Assembly: GCF_900169305.1 (NCBI RefSeq)
Contig: NZ_FWDP01000004.1
Coordinates: forward strand, 1,364,001-1,428,000
From: Marinilactibacillus piezotolerans
GTDB lineage: Bacteria; Bacillota; Bacilli; Lactobacillales; Carnobacteriaceae_A
Direction of reading: 5' to 3'
Length of the DNA stretch: 64,000 nt
The position numbers and the translations under genes are program-made. Position 1 is the stretch's first letter; every line of letters begins with the position of its first letter. The notes under the pieces were generated by a model that saw nothing but the letters and a program-made list of their open reading frames with translations, was not told the DNA's origin and made no database searches. Positions 38,487 through 48,001 of this stretch are shown here, one piece after another.

Positions 38487-39922
38487 TTTTTCAATTGTTT
38501 TCTTATCAATTTGACTGTTTCTGTATCTGTAGCAGTTCCTAATTCAAAGTGTTGTTGGTAAGTTTCATGTCCTTTACCTGTTACGACGATGATCGTCGGG
38601 CCAGCAGCTGCAGCTGCAGCTTTATAAACAGCACGCGTTCGATCCATTTCTACGACAATACCCTTATCTAGATATTTTTTATATTCTTCTTTCATTTCTT
38701 CTTCAGGTACTTTGTTCAAATCGTCTAAAGTTAAAATCGTTTTGTCGCTTCTTTTAGAAGAAACCTCAATCATTTTATTTCGTTTAGTTATATCTCTATT
38801 TCCTCTAAAACCAAAAATATGGATTAGGCGATACTTTGGATAAACTTCCCTTACCGTTTTCAGCAGCAGATCTACAGCTTCAGCAGTATGAGCATAATCG
38901 ACTACTGAATAGACTTCGTCCTTTATTAGATAGCTCTCAAATCTTCCCGCTATCTGTTCAATATCTTGTATCCAATCATTTATTTGATTAAATGACTTGC
39001 CCATATCATAAACAACTGATCCTGCCATTATTGTATTGATTACATTATAAGTTCCTGGCAGCGGAGATTTCACCTTATAAGTGTCCTGTTCTATTGATAT
39101 CATACCATTCGTCTTTAGAATTTCATCTATTTGAATGTTAGCATTGTTCTTACTCCCGACTGTCAGTACTTCCCGACCTTCTTGTTCTAACAAGTTTTTC
39201 AATTTCATTCCCCAGTCATCGTCTGTATAGACGATGGCTTTCCCATTGCTTTTCAAATATGAGAATAATCGTTTTTTTGAATAAAAATAGTCTTCCATTG
39301 TATTGTGATAATCTAAGTGATCATGTTGCAGATTCATAAATAACGCATAGTCGAATTCTAGACCTTCCATACGGTGCTGAGCTAAGCCTTGAGAGGAAAC
39401 TTCAATGACTACTGCTTCATCATCAGATTGCGATAACTGTTCTTGAATGAAGCATGATGGCGGAGTAGTCAATGCACTTTTAGTTCGAACACCATTTACT
39501 TCATTGAAAATTGTCCCAAAGTAACTTACCCGATAGCCTATCTTTTTCAATAAGTGCTGAATAAATAATGATGTCGTTGTTTTTCCATTCGTACCTGTAA
39601 CCCCTATAACTAATTTATCGCGGCTGGGAAATCCATAAAAAGCCGCAGCCAACTGACCTAATACTTTTCTTGAATTATCTACTTGAATATAAGGAACAGA
39701 AATCTGTTCAGCCGGATATTCTCCAATCACAACAGCAGCGCCTCGTTCGACTGCTTCCTCTATAAAATCATGACCATCCACTTCGTGTCCTTTTACTGCA
39801 ATAAACAGATACCCTGCTTTTACTTTAGAAGAACTTTCTGTTATCCCTGTGATATCCTTATTTTCTGTCGAGTTTTGAAGTTCAGTAACAGAGCTGAGCT
39901 TTGATAACTTGTAGAGTTCCAT
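38483..39922 (-). CDS. MurE-like Mur ligase, substrate unclear
   Basis: About 479 residues with the three Mur ligase domains: N-terminal UDP-binding-like (GYLFIAVKG), central ATPase with P-loop GVTGTNGKTTT near residue 112 and the carbamylated-Lys region, and the C-terminal domain (GHETYQ). Canonical MurE carries a DNPR motif for diaminopimelate or a variant for lysine; here the position reads LDDLNKVPEEE, with neither. So it may add a different amino acid, or ligate a non-peptidoglycan substrate. It sits alone, away from the division/cell-wall cluster, supporting a second, specialised ligase. ATG at 39922 follows AAGGAG by seven bases. Confidence 0.75.
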   Translation of the reverse strand: MELYKLSKLSSVTELQNSTENKDITGITESSSKVKAGYLFIAVKGHEVDGHDFIEEAVERGAAVVIGEYPAEQISVPYIQVDNSRKVLGQLAAAFYGFPSRDKLVIGVTGTNGKTTTSLFIQHLLKKIGYRVSYFGTIFNEVNGVRTKSALTTPPSCFIQEQLSQSDDEAVVIEVSSQGLAQHRMEGLEFDYALFMNLQHDHLDYHNTMEDYFYSKKRLFSYLKSNGKAIVYTDDDWGMKLKNLLEQEGREVLTVGSKNNANIQIDEILKTNGMISIEQDTYKVKSPLPGTYNVINTIMAGSVVYDMGKSFNQINDWIQDIEQIAGRFESYLIKDEVYSVVDYAHTAEAVDLLLKTVREVYPKYRLIHIFGFRGNRDITKRNKMIEVSSKRSDKTILTLDDLNKVPEEEMKEEYKKYLDKGIVVEMDRTRAVYKAAAAAAGPTIIVVTGKGHETYQQHFELGTATDTETVKLIRKQLKK

Positions 39923-39997
39923 CTTCCTTCTCCTTAACCTTGATAAATCTATAATCAATATTCCTTTATTTTTATTAAAACAATATGGTTGTAACTT

Positions 39998-40033
39998 ACT
40001 TTTTTTACTTTCCTAACGATAAAGTAAAAAAGT
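39998..40033. repeat. Inverted repeat upstream of the MurE-like gene
   Basis: ACTTTTTTTACTTT (39998-40011) and AAAGTAAAAAAGT (40021-40033) are nearly exact inverted copies separated by nine bases. It could be an operator for the MurE-like gene; the rest of 39923-40243 holds no gene. Confidence 0.4.
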
Positions 40034-40195
40034 CTTTACTTCAACTAAAAGAAATAAATAACAAGAACAACTTTATACATATATTTTGCAGTTCAGTTTA
40101 AATACTTAAATTCATCATTTAATGAATTAACTTGTCATCATGATTTGCATATAACTGCTGCAACAAAATCAATCATTTAAAGCTGCAGGTAAACA

Positions 40196-40240
40196 AAAAG
40201 CTGATTTTGAACAGGATTTTGTTCAGAACCAGCTTTTCTA
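40196..40240 (-). terminator. Terminator of the Yad-type ABC operon
   Basis: AAAAGCTG ... GAAC pairs with GTTC ... CAGCTTTT, T-rich on the minus strand. Confidence 0.65.
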
Positions 40241-40243
40241 TTA

Positions 40244-41014
40244 TTAACTTCTCAATCCGCGGCCTTTTTCAATCAGGTACCAGCAGATTGCATACAATAC
40301 TACGATGAATATGATGAGAATAGCTATTGATAGTAAAACAGGTACGTCGATTACGCCAAGGAATCCATAACGGAATCCTGAAACCATATAAACGATCGGA
40401 TTGACCTGAGAAACTGTCTGCCAGAATGGCGGTAGTGTCGAGATCGCGTAGAATACTCCACCTAGATAAGTCAGCGGTTGTAAGACAAATGTTGGTACGA
40501 TCGATACATCATCGAATGATTGAGCAAAAATTCCGTTCAGCAATCCTGCTAATGAAAATAATGTTGAGGTCATTAATAGTGTTAGAATGACCATAAACCA
40601 GGAGTACACTTGAAGCGGTACAAACAAGAGTGAAATGATCGTTACCAGTGTACCAACAAGTATACTTCTGCCGAGTCCGCCAATCACGAATCCCCACATA
40701 ATGACATGGGTCGGTACTGGCGCAATCAGCAGTTCTTCAATATTCTTCTGAAACTTTTGAGAGAAAAACGATGAAGAAACATTGGAATAAGAACTGGTAA
40801 TGACAGACATCATGATCAGACCCGGAACGATAAATTCCATGTAGGAGAATCCTTCCATCTGTCCAATTCGTTCTCCGATCAAATTTCCGAAAATAACAAA
40901 GTATAGTGATGTCGTGATAACTGGTGGTACTAATGTCTGTACCCAGATACGTAAATAGCGGTTTGTTTCCTTGACCGCCAGACTTTTCAGTGCGGTTAAA
41001 TAAAGATTAAACAT
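40244..41014 (-). CDS. ABC-2 exporter permease (YadH-like)
   Basis: 256 residues, six helices, with the ABC-2 signature at the end (QPLTYLGGVFYAISTLPPFWQ and NPIVYMVSGFRYGFLG). Forms an exporter with the ATPase just upstream; the eight-base overlap ATGTTTAA contains both the ATPase stop and this start, preceded by GGAGG. YadGH-type exporters are widely conserved but their substrate is not established. Confidence 0.85.
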   Translation of the reverse strand: MFNLYLTALKSLAVKETNRYLRIWVQTLVPPVITTSLYFVIFGNLIGERIGQMEGFSYMEFIVPGLIMMSVITSSYSNVSSSFFSQKFQKNIEELLIAPVPTHVIMWGFVIGGLGRSILVGTLVTIISLLFVPLQVYSWFMVILTLLMTSTLFSLAGLLNGIFAQSFDDVSIVPTFVLQPLTYLGGVFYAISTLPPFWQTVSQVNPIVYMVSGFRYGFLGVIDVPVLLSIAILIIFIVVLYAICWYLIEKGRGLRS

Positions 41015-41939
41015 GTGCAGCCTCCACTTGATTTTCTTCTGTGATTTTCAGGAACAGTTCTTCTAAACGATTGGATTTATTCCGCATCGAAAGAACTTTT
41101 ATTCCTTGTTGTGTAAGCTGGTTGAAGACTTCATTAATTCCCTGATTCCGCTCCACTTCAACTTCAAGTGTATTTTCATCTACCAGCGTGCTAGTATACC
41201 CTTTGATCTCGGGTACCTGAGTATGATCGTCCAGATCAAAAATGAACGTTTCAAACTGCAGTTTTGCAAGCAGTGATTTCATGGTGGTATTTTCAATCAG
41301 TTCGCCTTTTTGAATGATTCCGATATTGCGGCACAGCATTTCTGCTTCTTCCAGATAATGGGTCGTCAGGATAATGGTGGTTCCGTTCTGATTCAATTCT
41401 TTCAGGAAAGTCCACATTTCCCGGCGCAGCTCGATATCCACGCCCGCTGTCGGTTCATCTAATATCAGTAAACGAGGTTCATGCATCAATGCGCGTGCAA
41501 TCATCAAACGCCGCTTCATTCCGCCAGACAGCATACGAGCACGTTCATTCCGTTTTTCCCACAAGTCAGATTGCTTCAAGTATTTTTCACTGCGCTTCAA
41601 CGCTTCTTTACGCGATACACCATAATATCCCGCTTGATTGACGACAATCTGTTGTACGGTCTCAAATGGATTGAAGTTGAATTCCTGCGGCACTAATCCA
41701 ATCTGTTGTTTTAAGCGGACTAAATCCGTATCTAAATCATACCCAAGGACATTTACTTTTCCAGACGTCTTATTTACGAGTGAGGTAATAATACCGATTG
41801 TTGTTGATTTTCCGGCACCGTTTGGACCTAATAGCGCATAGAAGTCTCCTTCTTCTACGGTCAGGTCAATGCCTCGCAGAGCTTCAACCCCGGTTCCATA
41901 GACTTTTCTCAAGTCTTTTATTTCTAGTGCATATGTCAT
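41007..41939 (-). CDS. ABC exporter ATP-binding protein (YadG-like)
   Basis: 310 residues. Walker A GPNGAGKST, signature LSGGMKRRLMIA, Walker B LLILDEPTAGVDIELR and H-loop LTTHYLEE. The 70 residues after the core domain fit the C-terminal extension of YadG-type ATPases. ATG at 41939 with AAGGAG upstream. Operon with the permease gene. Confidence 0.88.
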   Translation of the reverse strand: MTYALEIKDLRKVYGTGVEALRGIDLTVEEGDFYALLGPNGAGKSTTIGIITSLVNKTSGKVNVLGYDLDTDLVRLKQQIGLVPQEFNFNPFETVQQIVVNQAGYYGVSRKEALKRSEKYLKQSDLWEKRNERARMLSGGMKRRLMIARALMHEPRLLILDEPTAGVDIELRREMWTFLKELNQNGTTIILTTHYLEEAEMLCRNIGIIQKGELIENTTMKSLLAKLQFETFIFDLDDHTQVPEIKGYTSTLVDENTLEVEVERNQGINEVFNQLTQQGIKVLSMRNKSNRLEELFLKITEENQVEAAHV

Positions 41940-42130
41940 GTACGAACAATCTCCTTAAACTTTGATGCTTTATTTTAACATGGAATGACTTACTATTTGT
42001 ATAAAAAGAGATTTTCTCATCAATTTGTCCTCTGGCAGCGACTACATTCTATTGGATTATCAGATATGCTATACTTAGTCCACATTTTACTAACAGAAAG
42101 AGCTAACTTGAACCAGAGGTGGAGGTTGAA

Positions 42131-42964
42131 ATGAAACCTGATCAGGAAACGTTACTCAATACTTTATATAATCTAATATTGAATCCGGCGACTCGGGAAT
42201 TTGAGCGGTCTGTACTGCAGTCTGCTAAAGATACGTTAGATGACGATAGAAATCTGAACCGCCACTTGGCAGAAATTGAGGCTCAATTGCGTCCGCTGGC
42301 TTTAAGGAACAATTTGACGCCGGATGTAATGGATTTTTATAACCGGATCACGGAGAACGATTCGGCGGTTGATTCATTTGATTTCTCCAGCCATCAGCTT
42401 GAGAGTGCAGAATATCAGGATTCGGCTACCTTTGCTGGAGGCTGTTTCTGGTGCATGGTCGAACCCTTTGAAGAACGGACAGGAATCCTATCTGTCTTAT
42501 CCGGATATACCGGAGGAGATTTTGAGAACCCCAGCTATGACCAGGTAGTTGGTCAGTACACCGGTCATGTAGAAGCCGTGGAAATCCTTTTTGATAAACG
42601 GTTGATTGAGTATGAAGAGCTGTTGGACATTTTCTGGAAATTAACGGATCCAACAGATGCTTCCGGTCAGTTCCAGGATCGCGGGGAACAGTATCGCTCG
42701 ATCATCTTTGTCAAAGATGAAGAACAACGGTTGACCGCTGAACGTTCCAAGCAGCAGCTGGAGGAATCTCATACATTCAAACAACCGATCGTGACTGAAA
42801 TCAAATCCGCTGGAACCTTCTGGCCGGCTGAAAATTATCATCAGCAGTTTTATACGAAGAACCCAAAGCGGCATAAAGGCATGTGGAAATCTCATAAGCA
42901 GTTTCTGTTCTTTAGACGATTGCAAGCCAAACTATACTACGGACTCAAACGGTTCAGAAAATAG
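42131..42964 (+). CDS. msrA: Peptide methionine-(S)-sulfoxide reductase with N-terminal helical domain
   Basis: About 277 residues. Residues 95-240 are the MsrA domain with GGCFWC (catalytic Cys), the block SGYTGGDFENPSYDQV and the later FWPAENYHQQF. It repairs methionine-S-oxide in proteins. An extra domain of about 85 residues, predicted helical (LLNTLYNLILNPATREFERSV, RPLALRNNLTPDVMDFYNRI), precedes it; it resembles small immunity-protein-like helical bundles found in front of MsrA in some lactic acid bacteria. Start at 42131, five bases after GGAGG. It faces the pyruvate oxidase gene across a shared terminator. Confidence 0.88.
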   Translation: MKPDQETLLNTLYNLILNPATREFERSVLQSAKDTLDDDRNLNRHLAEIEAQLRPLALRNNLTPDVMDFYNRITENDSAVDSFDFSSHQLESAEYQDSATFAGGCFWCMVEPFEERTGILSVLSGYTGGDFENPSYDQVVGQYTGHVEAVEILFDKRLIEYEELLDIFWKLTDPTDASGQFQDRGEQYRSIIFVKDEEQRLTAERSKQQLEESHTFKQPIVTEIKSAGTFWPAENYHQQFYTKNPKRHKGMWKSHKQFLFFRRLQAKLYYGLKRFRK

Positions 42965-42985
42965 CTCAACGCATGATTTTGAAAC

Positions 42986-43027
42986 AAGCAAAAAGGACGT
43001 TGGTGAAAAATCCCAGCGTCCTTTACT
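42986..43027. terminator. Bidirectional terminator between msrA and pox
   Basis: AAAGGACG-TTGG pairs with CCAGCGTCCTTT; A/T flanks both sides. Confidence 0.75.
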
Positions 43028-43055
43028 CATTCTATCCTTTTAAAATAAAATAGAT

Positions 43056-44900
43056 TTAAATCTGTTCTTCAGTATCTACGTTTGATTCTTTTAATCCATT
43101 ATTCCCTCTGCGTTTATGCACATGCACGTCTAATCCTTCTTGTTCCAGGAATTGACTGAACGGGACGAGCTCTTCTGCTTCATAACGCTCTTTAAATTGA
43201 TTGATTTCTTCTTCTGAATATACTTTCGGATCCAGTTTCAGTTTTTCTACTGGAATCGGACGGTCGTCACTGACTTTTAAATCAATGACTACAGTACGTC
43301 CTGATTTTTCCAGTTCAACAGCTTTCTGGAAGACTTCCTCAAGCTCGCTGATTTCTCTGACTGTGAATCCGACTGCTCCGAGTCCTTCACCGACTTTGGC
43401 ATAGTCAGCAGATTGAAAATCGACACCAAAGTAATGATGGTTAGTGTCTTCCTGTTCCGCTTTAATAAACGCATACTCGTCATTTGAGAATACAACATGA
43501 ATGCTTGGCAGTTTATGCTGAACAGTCGTGATAATGTCTTGCATGACCATCGCAAACGCGCCTTCACCGGTCAGATCCCATACTTGTCTATCTGGGAAAT
43601 TTTTCTTAGCTGCAATGGCACCCGGCAGTCCATTTCCCATTGTGGCAAATACACCTGATGTTCTCCACATGTTTTTCGGTGTCATTTTCAAATGACGTAT
43701 AGAAGTTTGCGTCGTATTTCCGACGTCCGTAGAAAAAATCGCATCTTCATCTGCAACTTTATTGATTGCATTATAGGCTTGATAGACTTGCAACTCGCCT
43801 TTTGTTTTCTTTTCCAGTTTTTCGATATAATCAGCCCAGTTTTTGATGTTATTCAGGTTCGCACGATACCAACCACTTTCTGGTTTTTCAGAAATTTTAT
43901 CAGTGATGGAACGGATCGCTGCCCCAGCATCACCTAGGATAGCCGCATCCACTGGATGTCTTTTCCCTAATTTATAAGGATCAATGTCGATCTGGATAAA
44001 TTTCTTAACATGATCAAATACACCTGTTACTTCAGTAAATGGATAATTGCTTCCTGCGAATAGTACGACATCCGCTTCTTCAAACACTTCTACTGCCGGT
44101 TTTCTGGCAACTCGGTTTGCAGAACCCAGCAGCCCCTCAAAATCATGCGGGAAGGTATCATAATTGATTCCTGTAACAGCTACCGGCGCTTTCAACTTAC
44201 GAGATAGTGCCATAACGGCTTCTCCATTACCACGTGTTCCAATTCCGGCATAAATAACGGGGCGTTCAGCATTTTCTAAAATCTCAGCTGCTGCTTCGAT
44301 ATCTTTTTCATTCAGAACTGGATAAGGAAGTTCACGGTGACCGTTGGCAGATGAATACCAAGCATCTTCATCGATTTGAGCCCAACCATAGCTTACGGGG
44401 ACTTCTACGCAGGCTACACCATTGCGGGTAATCGCTGTCCGAATGGCTTCATCCATGATTTTCGGCAGTTGTTCCGGATACGCTACGCGTCGATTGTAAA
44501 CCGCTACGTCCGCAAATACGGGATTATGATTCATCTCCTGAAAGGCATCCATGTTGATTTCATTCTCTGCGCGCTGTCCAATAATCGCCAGCATCGGTAC
44601 GCCGTCTTCGCGCGCATCATACAGTCCATTCATTAGATGCGTAGCACCCGGTCCGCCTGAGCCAAAAGCTACTCCGATTTTTCCACTGAATTTGTACTGC
44701 ATAGATGCTGCAAGTGCTCCAACTTCTTCGTGACGTACTTGTACAAAATCAATATTGGTCTCTTCATGTTTCAAAGCATCCATCCAAGAATTCAGTGAGC
44801 CTGCCGGTAAACCATAAATCTGTTCGACTCCCCAGCTCTCCAATACCTTGATTGCCGCAACGCCAGCTTCAATTTTTCCAGGTTGAACTTCTTTTTTCAT
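43056..44900 (-). CDS. pox: Pyruvate oxidase (thiamine diphosphate and FAD dependent)
   Basis: 614 residues with the three domains of the TPP enzyme family: N-terminal PYR domain with the catalytic Glu in [11 protein letters not shown], a middle FAD-binding domain, and the PP domain with [12 protein letters not shown] (GDG-like) near residue 445 and [11 protein letters not shown]. Family length about 600 residues. It converts pyruvate, phosphate and oxygen into acetyl phosphate, CO2 and hydrogen peroxide in the cytosol, and should increase ATP yield aerobically. Start at 44900 follows AGGAGG. The nearby MsrA and carbonic anhydrase suit the two by-products, although they are not in its operon. 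Confidence 0.93.
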   Translation of the reverse strand: MKKEVQPGKIEAGVAAIKVLESWGVEQIYGLPAGSLNSWMDALKHEETNIDFVQVRHEEVGALAASMQYKFSGKIGVAFGSGGPGATHLMNGLYDAREDGVPMLAIIGQRAENEINMDAFQEMNHNPVFADVAVYNRRVAYPEQLPKIMDEAIRTAITRNGVACVEVPVSYGWAQIDEDAWYSSANGHRELPYPVLNEKDIEAAAEILENAERPVIYAGIGTRGNGEAVMALSRKLKAPVAVTGINYDTFPHDFEGLLGSANRVARKPAVEVFEEADVVLFAGSNYPFTEVTGVFDHVKKFIQIDIDPYKLGKRHPVDAAILGDAGAAIRSITDKISEKPESGWYRANLNNIKNWADYIEKLEKKTKGELQVYQAYNAINKVADEDAIFSTDVGNTTQTSIRHLKMTPKNMWRTSGVFATMGNGLPGAIAAKKNFPDRQVWDLTGEGAFAMVMQDIITTVQHKLPSIHVVFSNDEYAFIKAEQEDTNHHYFGVDFQSADYAKVGEGLGAVGFTVREISELEEVFQKAVELEKSGRTVVIDLKVSDDRPIPVEKLKLDPKVYSEEEINQFKERYEAEELVPFSQFLEQEGLDVHVHKRRGNNGLKESNVDTEEQI

Positions 44901-45084
44901 GTTTACTGATCCTCCTGTTATTGTTTATCATGCACTCATTATGTCGACATTGGATAAAAGCCATCTCAAAAAGACAGCTGATTGGTTTATATTCCGTTTT
45001 TAGCTTACACCCGTTATGTTATTCGTTCAAAGATTATGAACTGGAGTAAGAGGCTGAAGAGACTTTATGTGAGTTAAAAACAAA

Positions 45085-45113
45085 AAAGAACCTCAACAAG
45101 TGAGATTCTTCAA
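45085..45113. terminator. Terminator of the carbonic anhydrase gene
   Basis: AAGAACCTCA pairs with TGAGATTCTT; 22 bases after the stop codon, near the pox promoter end. Confidence 0.55.
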
Positions 45114-45134
45114 TAAAATTATTCTATTTATAGC

Positions 45135-45767
45135 TTAAAGTTCATCTGAATCGCGGAATGTACCCGTCTCTTCATCATAAACCAGAACAGTCCCTGATTT
45201 AATATCATAGTGCCAGCCTTCTACTTCAAGTTCGCCTTTTTCAATCAGCGCTTGAACTTTAGGATAACTTTTCAGATGTTCGACTTGTTCAATGACATTC
45301 AGCTGTTCCATCAGTCTAGCTTTTGAGTGCTCATGGCTATGTTCGTGGACCTTTTCAACTTTCTCTTTTACATTTTCCAACGGTTTCAAGTATTGTTGTG
45401 TATAAGGAAGATGATTCAGTTTCTCCTGACCATCCAGAGCAGCCGCACACCCTCCGCAATTTGAATGCCCGCAGATAATAATTTCTTTTACTTTAAGTAC
45501 TTCTATAGCAAATTCAATAGAAGCAAGAGTCGTAAAGTCATTATGACTTACCTCGTAAGCAGGAACCGTGTTCGCAATATTACGAATCATAAAAACTTCT
45601 CCTGGTTCGCTGTTTATCAGCCTTTCTGGATTAACGCGTGAGTCAGAGCACGCAATAAAAAGGGTATGTGGTTTTTGAGACTGTTCTAGTTCATGGTACA
45701 ATTGCTCATGCTTTTTATACGTCACTTCCTTAAAATTTTTGAGTCCATCTTTTAATCTTGTAAGCAT
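45135..45767 (-). CDS. Beta-class carbonic anhydrase
   Basis: 210 residues with the zinc ligands of the beta class: Cys-x-Asp-x-Arg in FIACSDSRVNP near residue 40 and His-x-x-Cys in CGHSNCGGCAA near residue 100. Interconverts CO2 and bicarbonate in the cytosol, supplying bicarbonate for carboxylation reactions. ATG at 45767 follows GGAGG. A His-rich segment (EKVHEHSHEHSK) in the middle is uncommon but has no known role. Monocistronic. Confidence 0.93.
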   Translation of the reverse strand: MLTRLKDGLKNFKEVTYKKHEQLYHELEQSQKPHTLFIACSDSRVNPERLINSEPGEVFMIRNIANTVPAYEVSHNDFTTLASIEFAIEVLKVKEIIICGHSNCGGCAAALDGQEKLNHLPYTQQYLKPLENVKEKVEKVHEHSHEHSKARLMEQLNVIEQVEHLKSYPKVQALIEKGELEVEGWHYDIKSGTVLVYDEETGTFRDSDEL

Positions 45768-46158
45768 AATCTTTCCTCCGTTTTCATCCTATAATTTTAC
45801 TATATCATATTTACTTATAGGTTCAGAGGAATCAGGACTTTTTATCCTTAAATTAGATCCGTTATCAGCAAACACGCACTCTTAACTACTCTATCTTGTA
45901 CTTAAAACAGTCTCTGACATGTTAAAGCAGTATAGTTGGATTAAAAATATAAAAATCAGTAAGATCCGATTCTTCTCAGTTTAACCGCACTGGAGAAAGT
46001 TTTGAAATTCCAAAGAAATTATCTCATCTATTTGCCTATTTCTGACAGTATTGATCTTATTTTTTTGAAAAGACTACATTCATAATTAAATTATGTTATG
46101 GTATCTTTTATAGGTCTTAAATTAACCCGCTTTCCAAAATGATTTTATAGGAGAAATT
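45768..46158. other. Intergenic region between divergent carbonic anhydrase and MFS genes
   Basis: 390 bases. I see only A/T-rich sequence with possible promoter elements near 46085-46125 (TTATGTTATGG) for the MFS gene; no gene or conserved hairpin. Confidence 0.4.
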
Positions 46159-47346
46159 ATGTATTCATTACTACTGATTATTATTTATCTTGCTTTTATC
46201 AGTCTCGGGCTGCCTGACTCTCTACTCGGTTCTGCCTGGCCAGTCATGCAGAGTGACCTTAACGTTCCAGTCGCTTATGCCGGAATCATCACGATGACGA
46301 TCGCTATCGGGACGATTGTTTCTAGTCTCTTTTCAGATAAGCTGACTAAAAAGTTGGGCGCAGGTTTAGTCACATTCATCAGTGTTCTAACCACGGCCAT
46401 CGCTCTCTTTGGCTTTTCATTTTCCAGTACATTTATCTCGCTCGTCTTATGGGCAATTCCTTATGGGCTCGGTGCTGGGGCTGTCGATGCAGCTTTGAAC
46501 AACTATGTTGCGCTGCATTACGGATCAAGACATATGAGCTGGCTCCATTGTTTCTGGGGTGTCGGCGCTTCGATCAGTCCTTATATTATGGGATATTATC
46601 TGACTGGAGGCGAGAGCTGGTCGATGGGCTACCAGACAATCGGGATTCTTCAAGTAGGGCTCTCGCTGCTTTTATTATTCAGTTTACCTTTATGGAGTAG
46701 TCATTCGAACAGCAGACAAGACTCAGAAGAAGTAGAAGTTCAGTCGTTGACCTTCAAAGAACTGTTCAAACTCGATGGAATTGTCCCACTGCTGATTGCT
46801 TTCTTTTCTTATTCGGCCATCGAACAGACAACCGGATTATGGGCAAGCAGTTATCTCGTAGAAGCCAGGTCCATCGATCCAGAAACGGCTGCTCAGTTTG
46901 CTTCCTTCTTCTTTTTAGGCATTACTTTCGGGCGTTTTGTTAGTGGATTTGTAGCCGATCAATTAGGAGATAAGAAGCTGATCCGAATCGGAACCGGAAT
47001 TTTGATATGCGGCATCTGCTTGTTGTTGATTCCAATCACTTATACAGGATTTGCACTTTTTGGACTCATAGTCATTGGGATTGGCTGTGCACCCATTTAT
47101 CCGTCAATCATTCATAGTACGCCGGCCAATTTTGGCAAAGCTTATTCTCAGTCTATTATTGGGATTCAAATGGCTGTTGCTTACTTTGGGACAACTTTCA
47201 TGCCGCCGCTATTTGGATTGATCGCTTCAATATTGAGTATCCAGTTATTCCCAGTTTATCTTGGAGTGGTTACCATTCTTATGCTGGTCTATAATGAACG
47301 GCTGAATTCAATCGTTAAAAATCGTTCTTTCAAAATAAGTCATTAA
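46159..47346 (+). CDS. MFS transporter (FucP-like/sugar or metabolite type)
   Basis: 395 residues, about twelve helices. The intracellular loop SDKLTKKLGAGLV after helix 2 and GRFVSGFVADQLGDKKL after helix 8 are typical MFS motifs. Similarity in outline to fucose-permease-like carriers, but the substrate cannot be assigned. ATG at 46159 follows AGGAGA. Alone, ended by a strong terminator. Confidence 0.75.
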   Translation: MYSLLLIIIYLAFISLGLPDSLLGSAWPVMQSDLNVPVAYAGIITMTIAIGTIVSSLFSDKLTKKLGAGLVTFISVLTTAIALFGFSFSSTFISLVLWAIPYGLGAGAVDAALNNYVALHYGSRHMSWLHCFWGVGASISPYIMGYYLTGGESWSMGYQTIGILQVGLSLLLLFSLPLWSSHSNSRQDSEEVEVQSLTFKELFKLDGIVPLLIAFFSYSAIEQTTGLWASSYLVEARSIDPETAAQFASFFFLGITFGRFVSGFVADQLGDKKLIRIGTGILICGICLLLIPITYTGFALFGLIVIGIGCAPIYPSIIHSTPANFGKAYSQSIIGIQMAVAYFGTTFMPPLFGLIASILSIQLFPVYLGVVTILMLVYNERLNSIVKNRSFKISH

Positions 47347-47393
47347 ATAGATTTACTTGGTAAGCATACAATCTATTATTTCAACATACTTAT

Positions 47394-47432
47394 TGAAAAG
47401 GACTTCACCAGTTAGAGTGAAGTCCTTTTGTT
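47394..47432. terminator. Strong terminator between convergent MFS and SRPBCC genes
   Basis: AAAAGGACTTCAC pairs perfectly with GTGAAGTCCTTTT. Confidence 0.85.
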
Positions 47433-47448
47433 TTTTATATTCGTTATT

Positions 47449-47877
47449 TTATAACTGTTCTTCAGTGTACTGCTTGAACTGGTTTAAAATAGCTTGCCAG
47501 CCTTCTCTTTGCATTTCTGCAGGGTTCTCATTTTCTGCATCAAAAATCTGTACAATCTCTGTCTGGCTTTCAAACGGTTCAAAGGTGATCAGCACTTTCC
47601 GACTGTCTTCTAACTCATATGCGATCGTTTCATACGGTTCAACCATTTCATACGTCCCTGAAAAATCGAATCCTGTACTGCCGTCTTTTGCTTCCATTCT
47701 GGATAGAAAACGACCACCGACTTTTAAATCATTTTCCGCATAAACGGTATGCCAATCTTCTGAGGCTTGATTCCATTTCATGATGTGTTCCGGCTTTTTC
47801 CAACTTTCCCAGACGACTTCCACTGGCTGATTGACGGTTGACTTAATGGTTATTTGCTGCCGATCCTGTTCCTTCAT
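47449..47877 (-). CDS. SRPBCC/AHSA1-domain protein
   Basis: 142 residues. Begins ITIKSTVNQPVEVVWESWKKPEHIMKWN, the classic AHSA1 start (in part: PVEVVWESW), and ends with REGWQAILNQFKQYTE, the usual last helix. START-like ligand-binding fold; function unknown, ligand hydrophobic by analogy. ATG at 47877 follows AAGGAGG. Confidence 0.85.
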   Translation of the reverse strand: MKEQDRQQITIKSTVNQPVEVVWESWKKPEHIMKWNQASEDWHTVYAENDLKVGGRFLSRMEAKDGSTGFDFSGTYEMVEPYETIAYELEDSRKVLITFEPFESQTEIVQIFDAENENPAEMQREGWQAILNQFKQYTEEQL

Positions 47878-48001
47878 TCCCTTTTCCTCCTTGGTATCGA
47901 AACATTTTTAATGGCAATAGTATACTTCTTTCTTCCCATTAGAGCTAGCATGAATACATTTGGAATGAACATTTAAGCAGCATTTCCTCCGAAACATCCA
48001 G

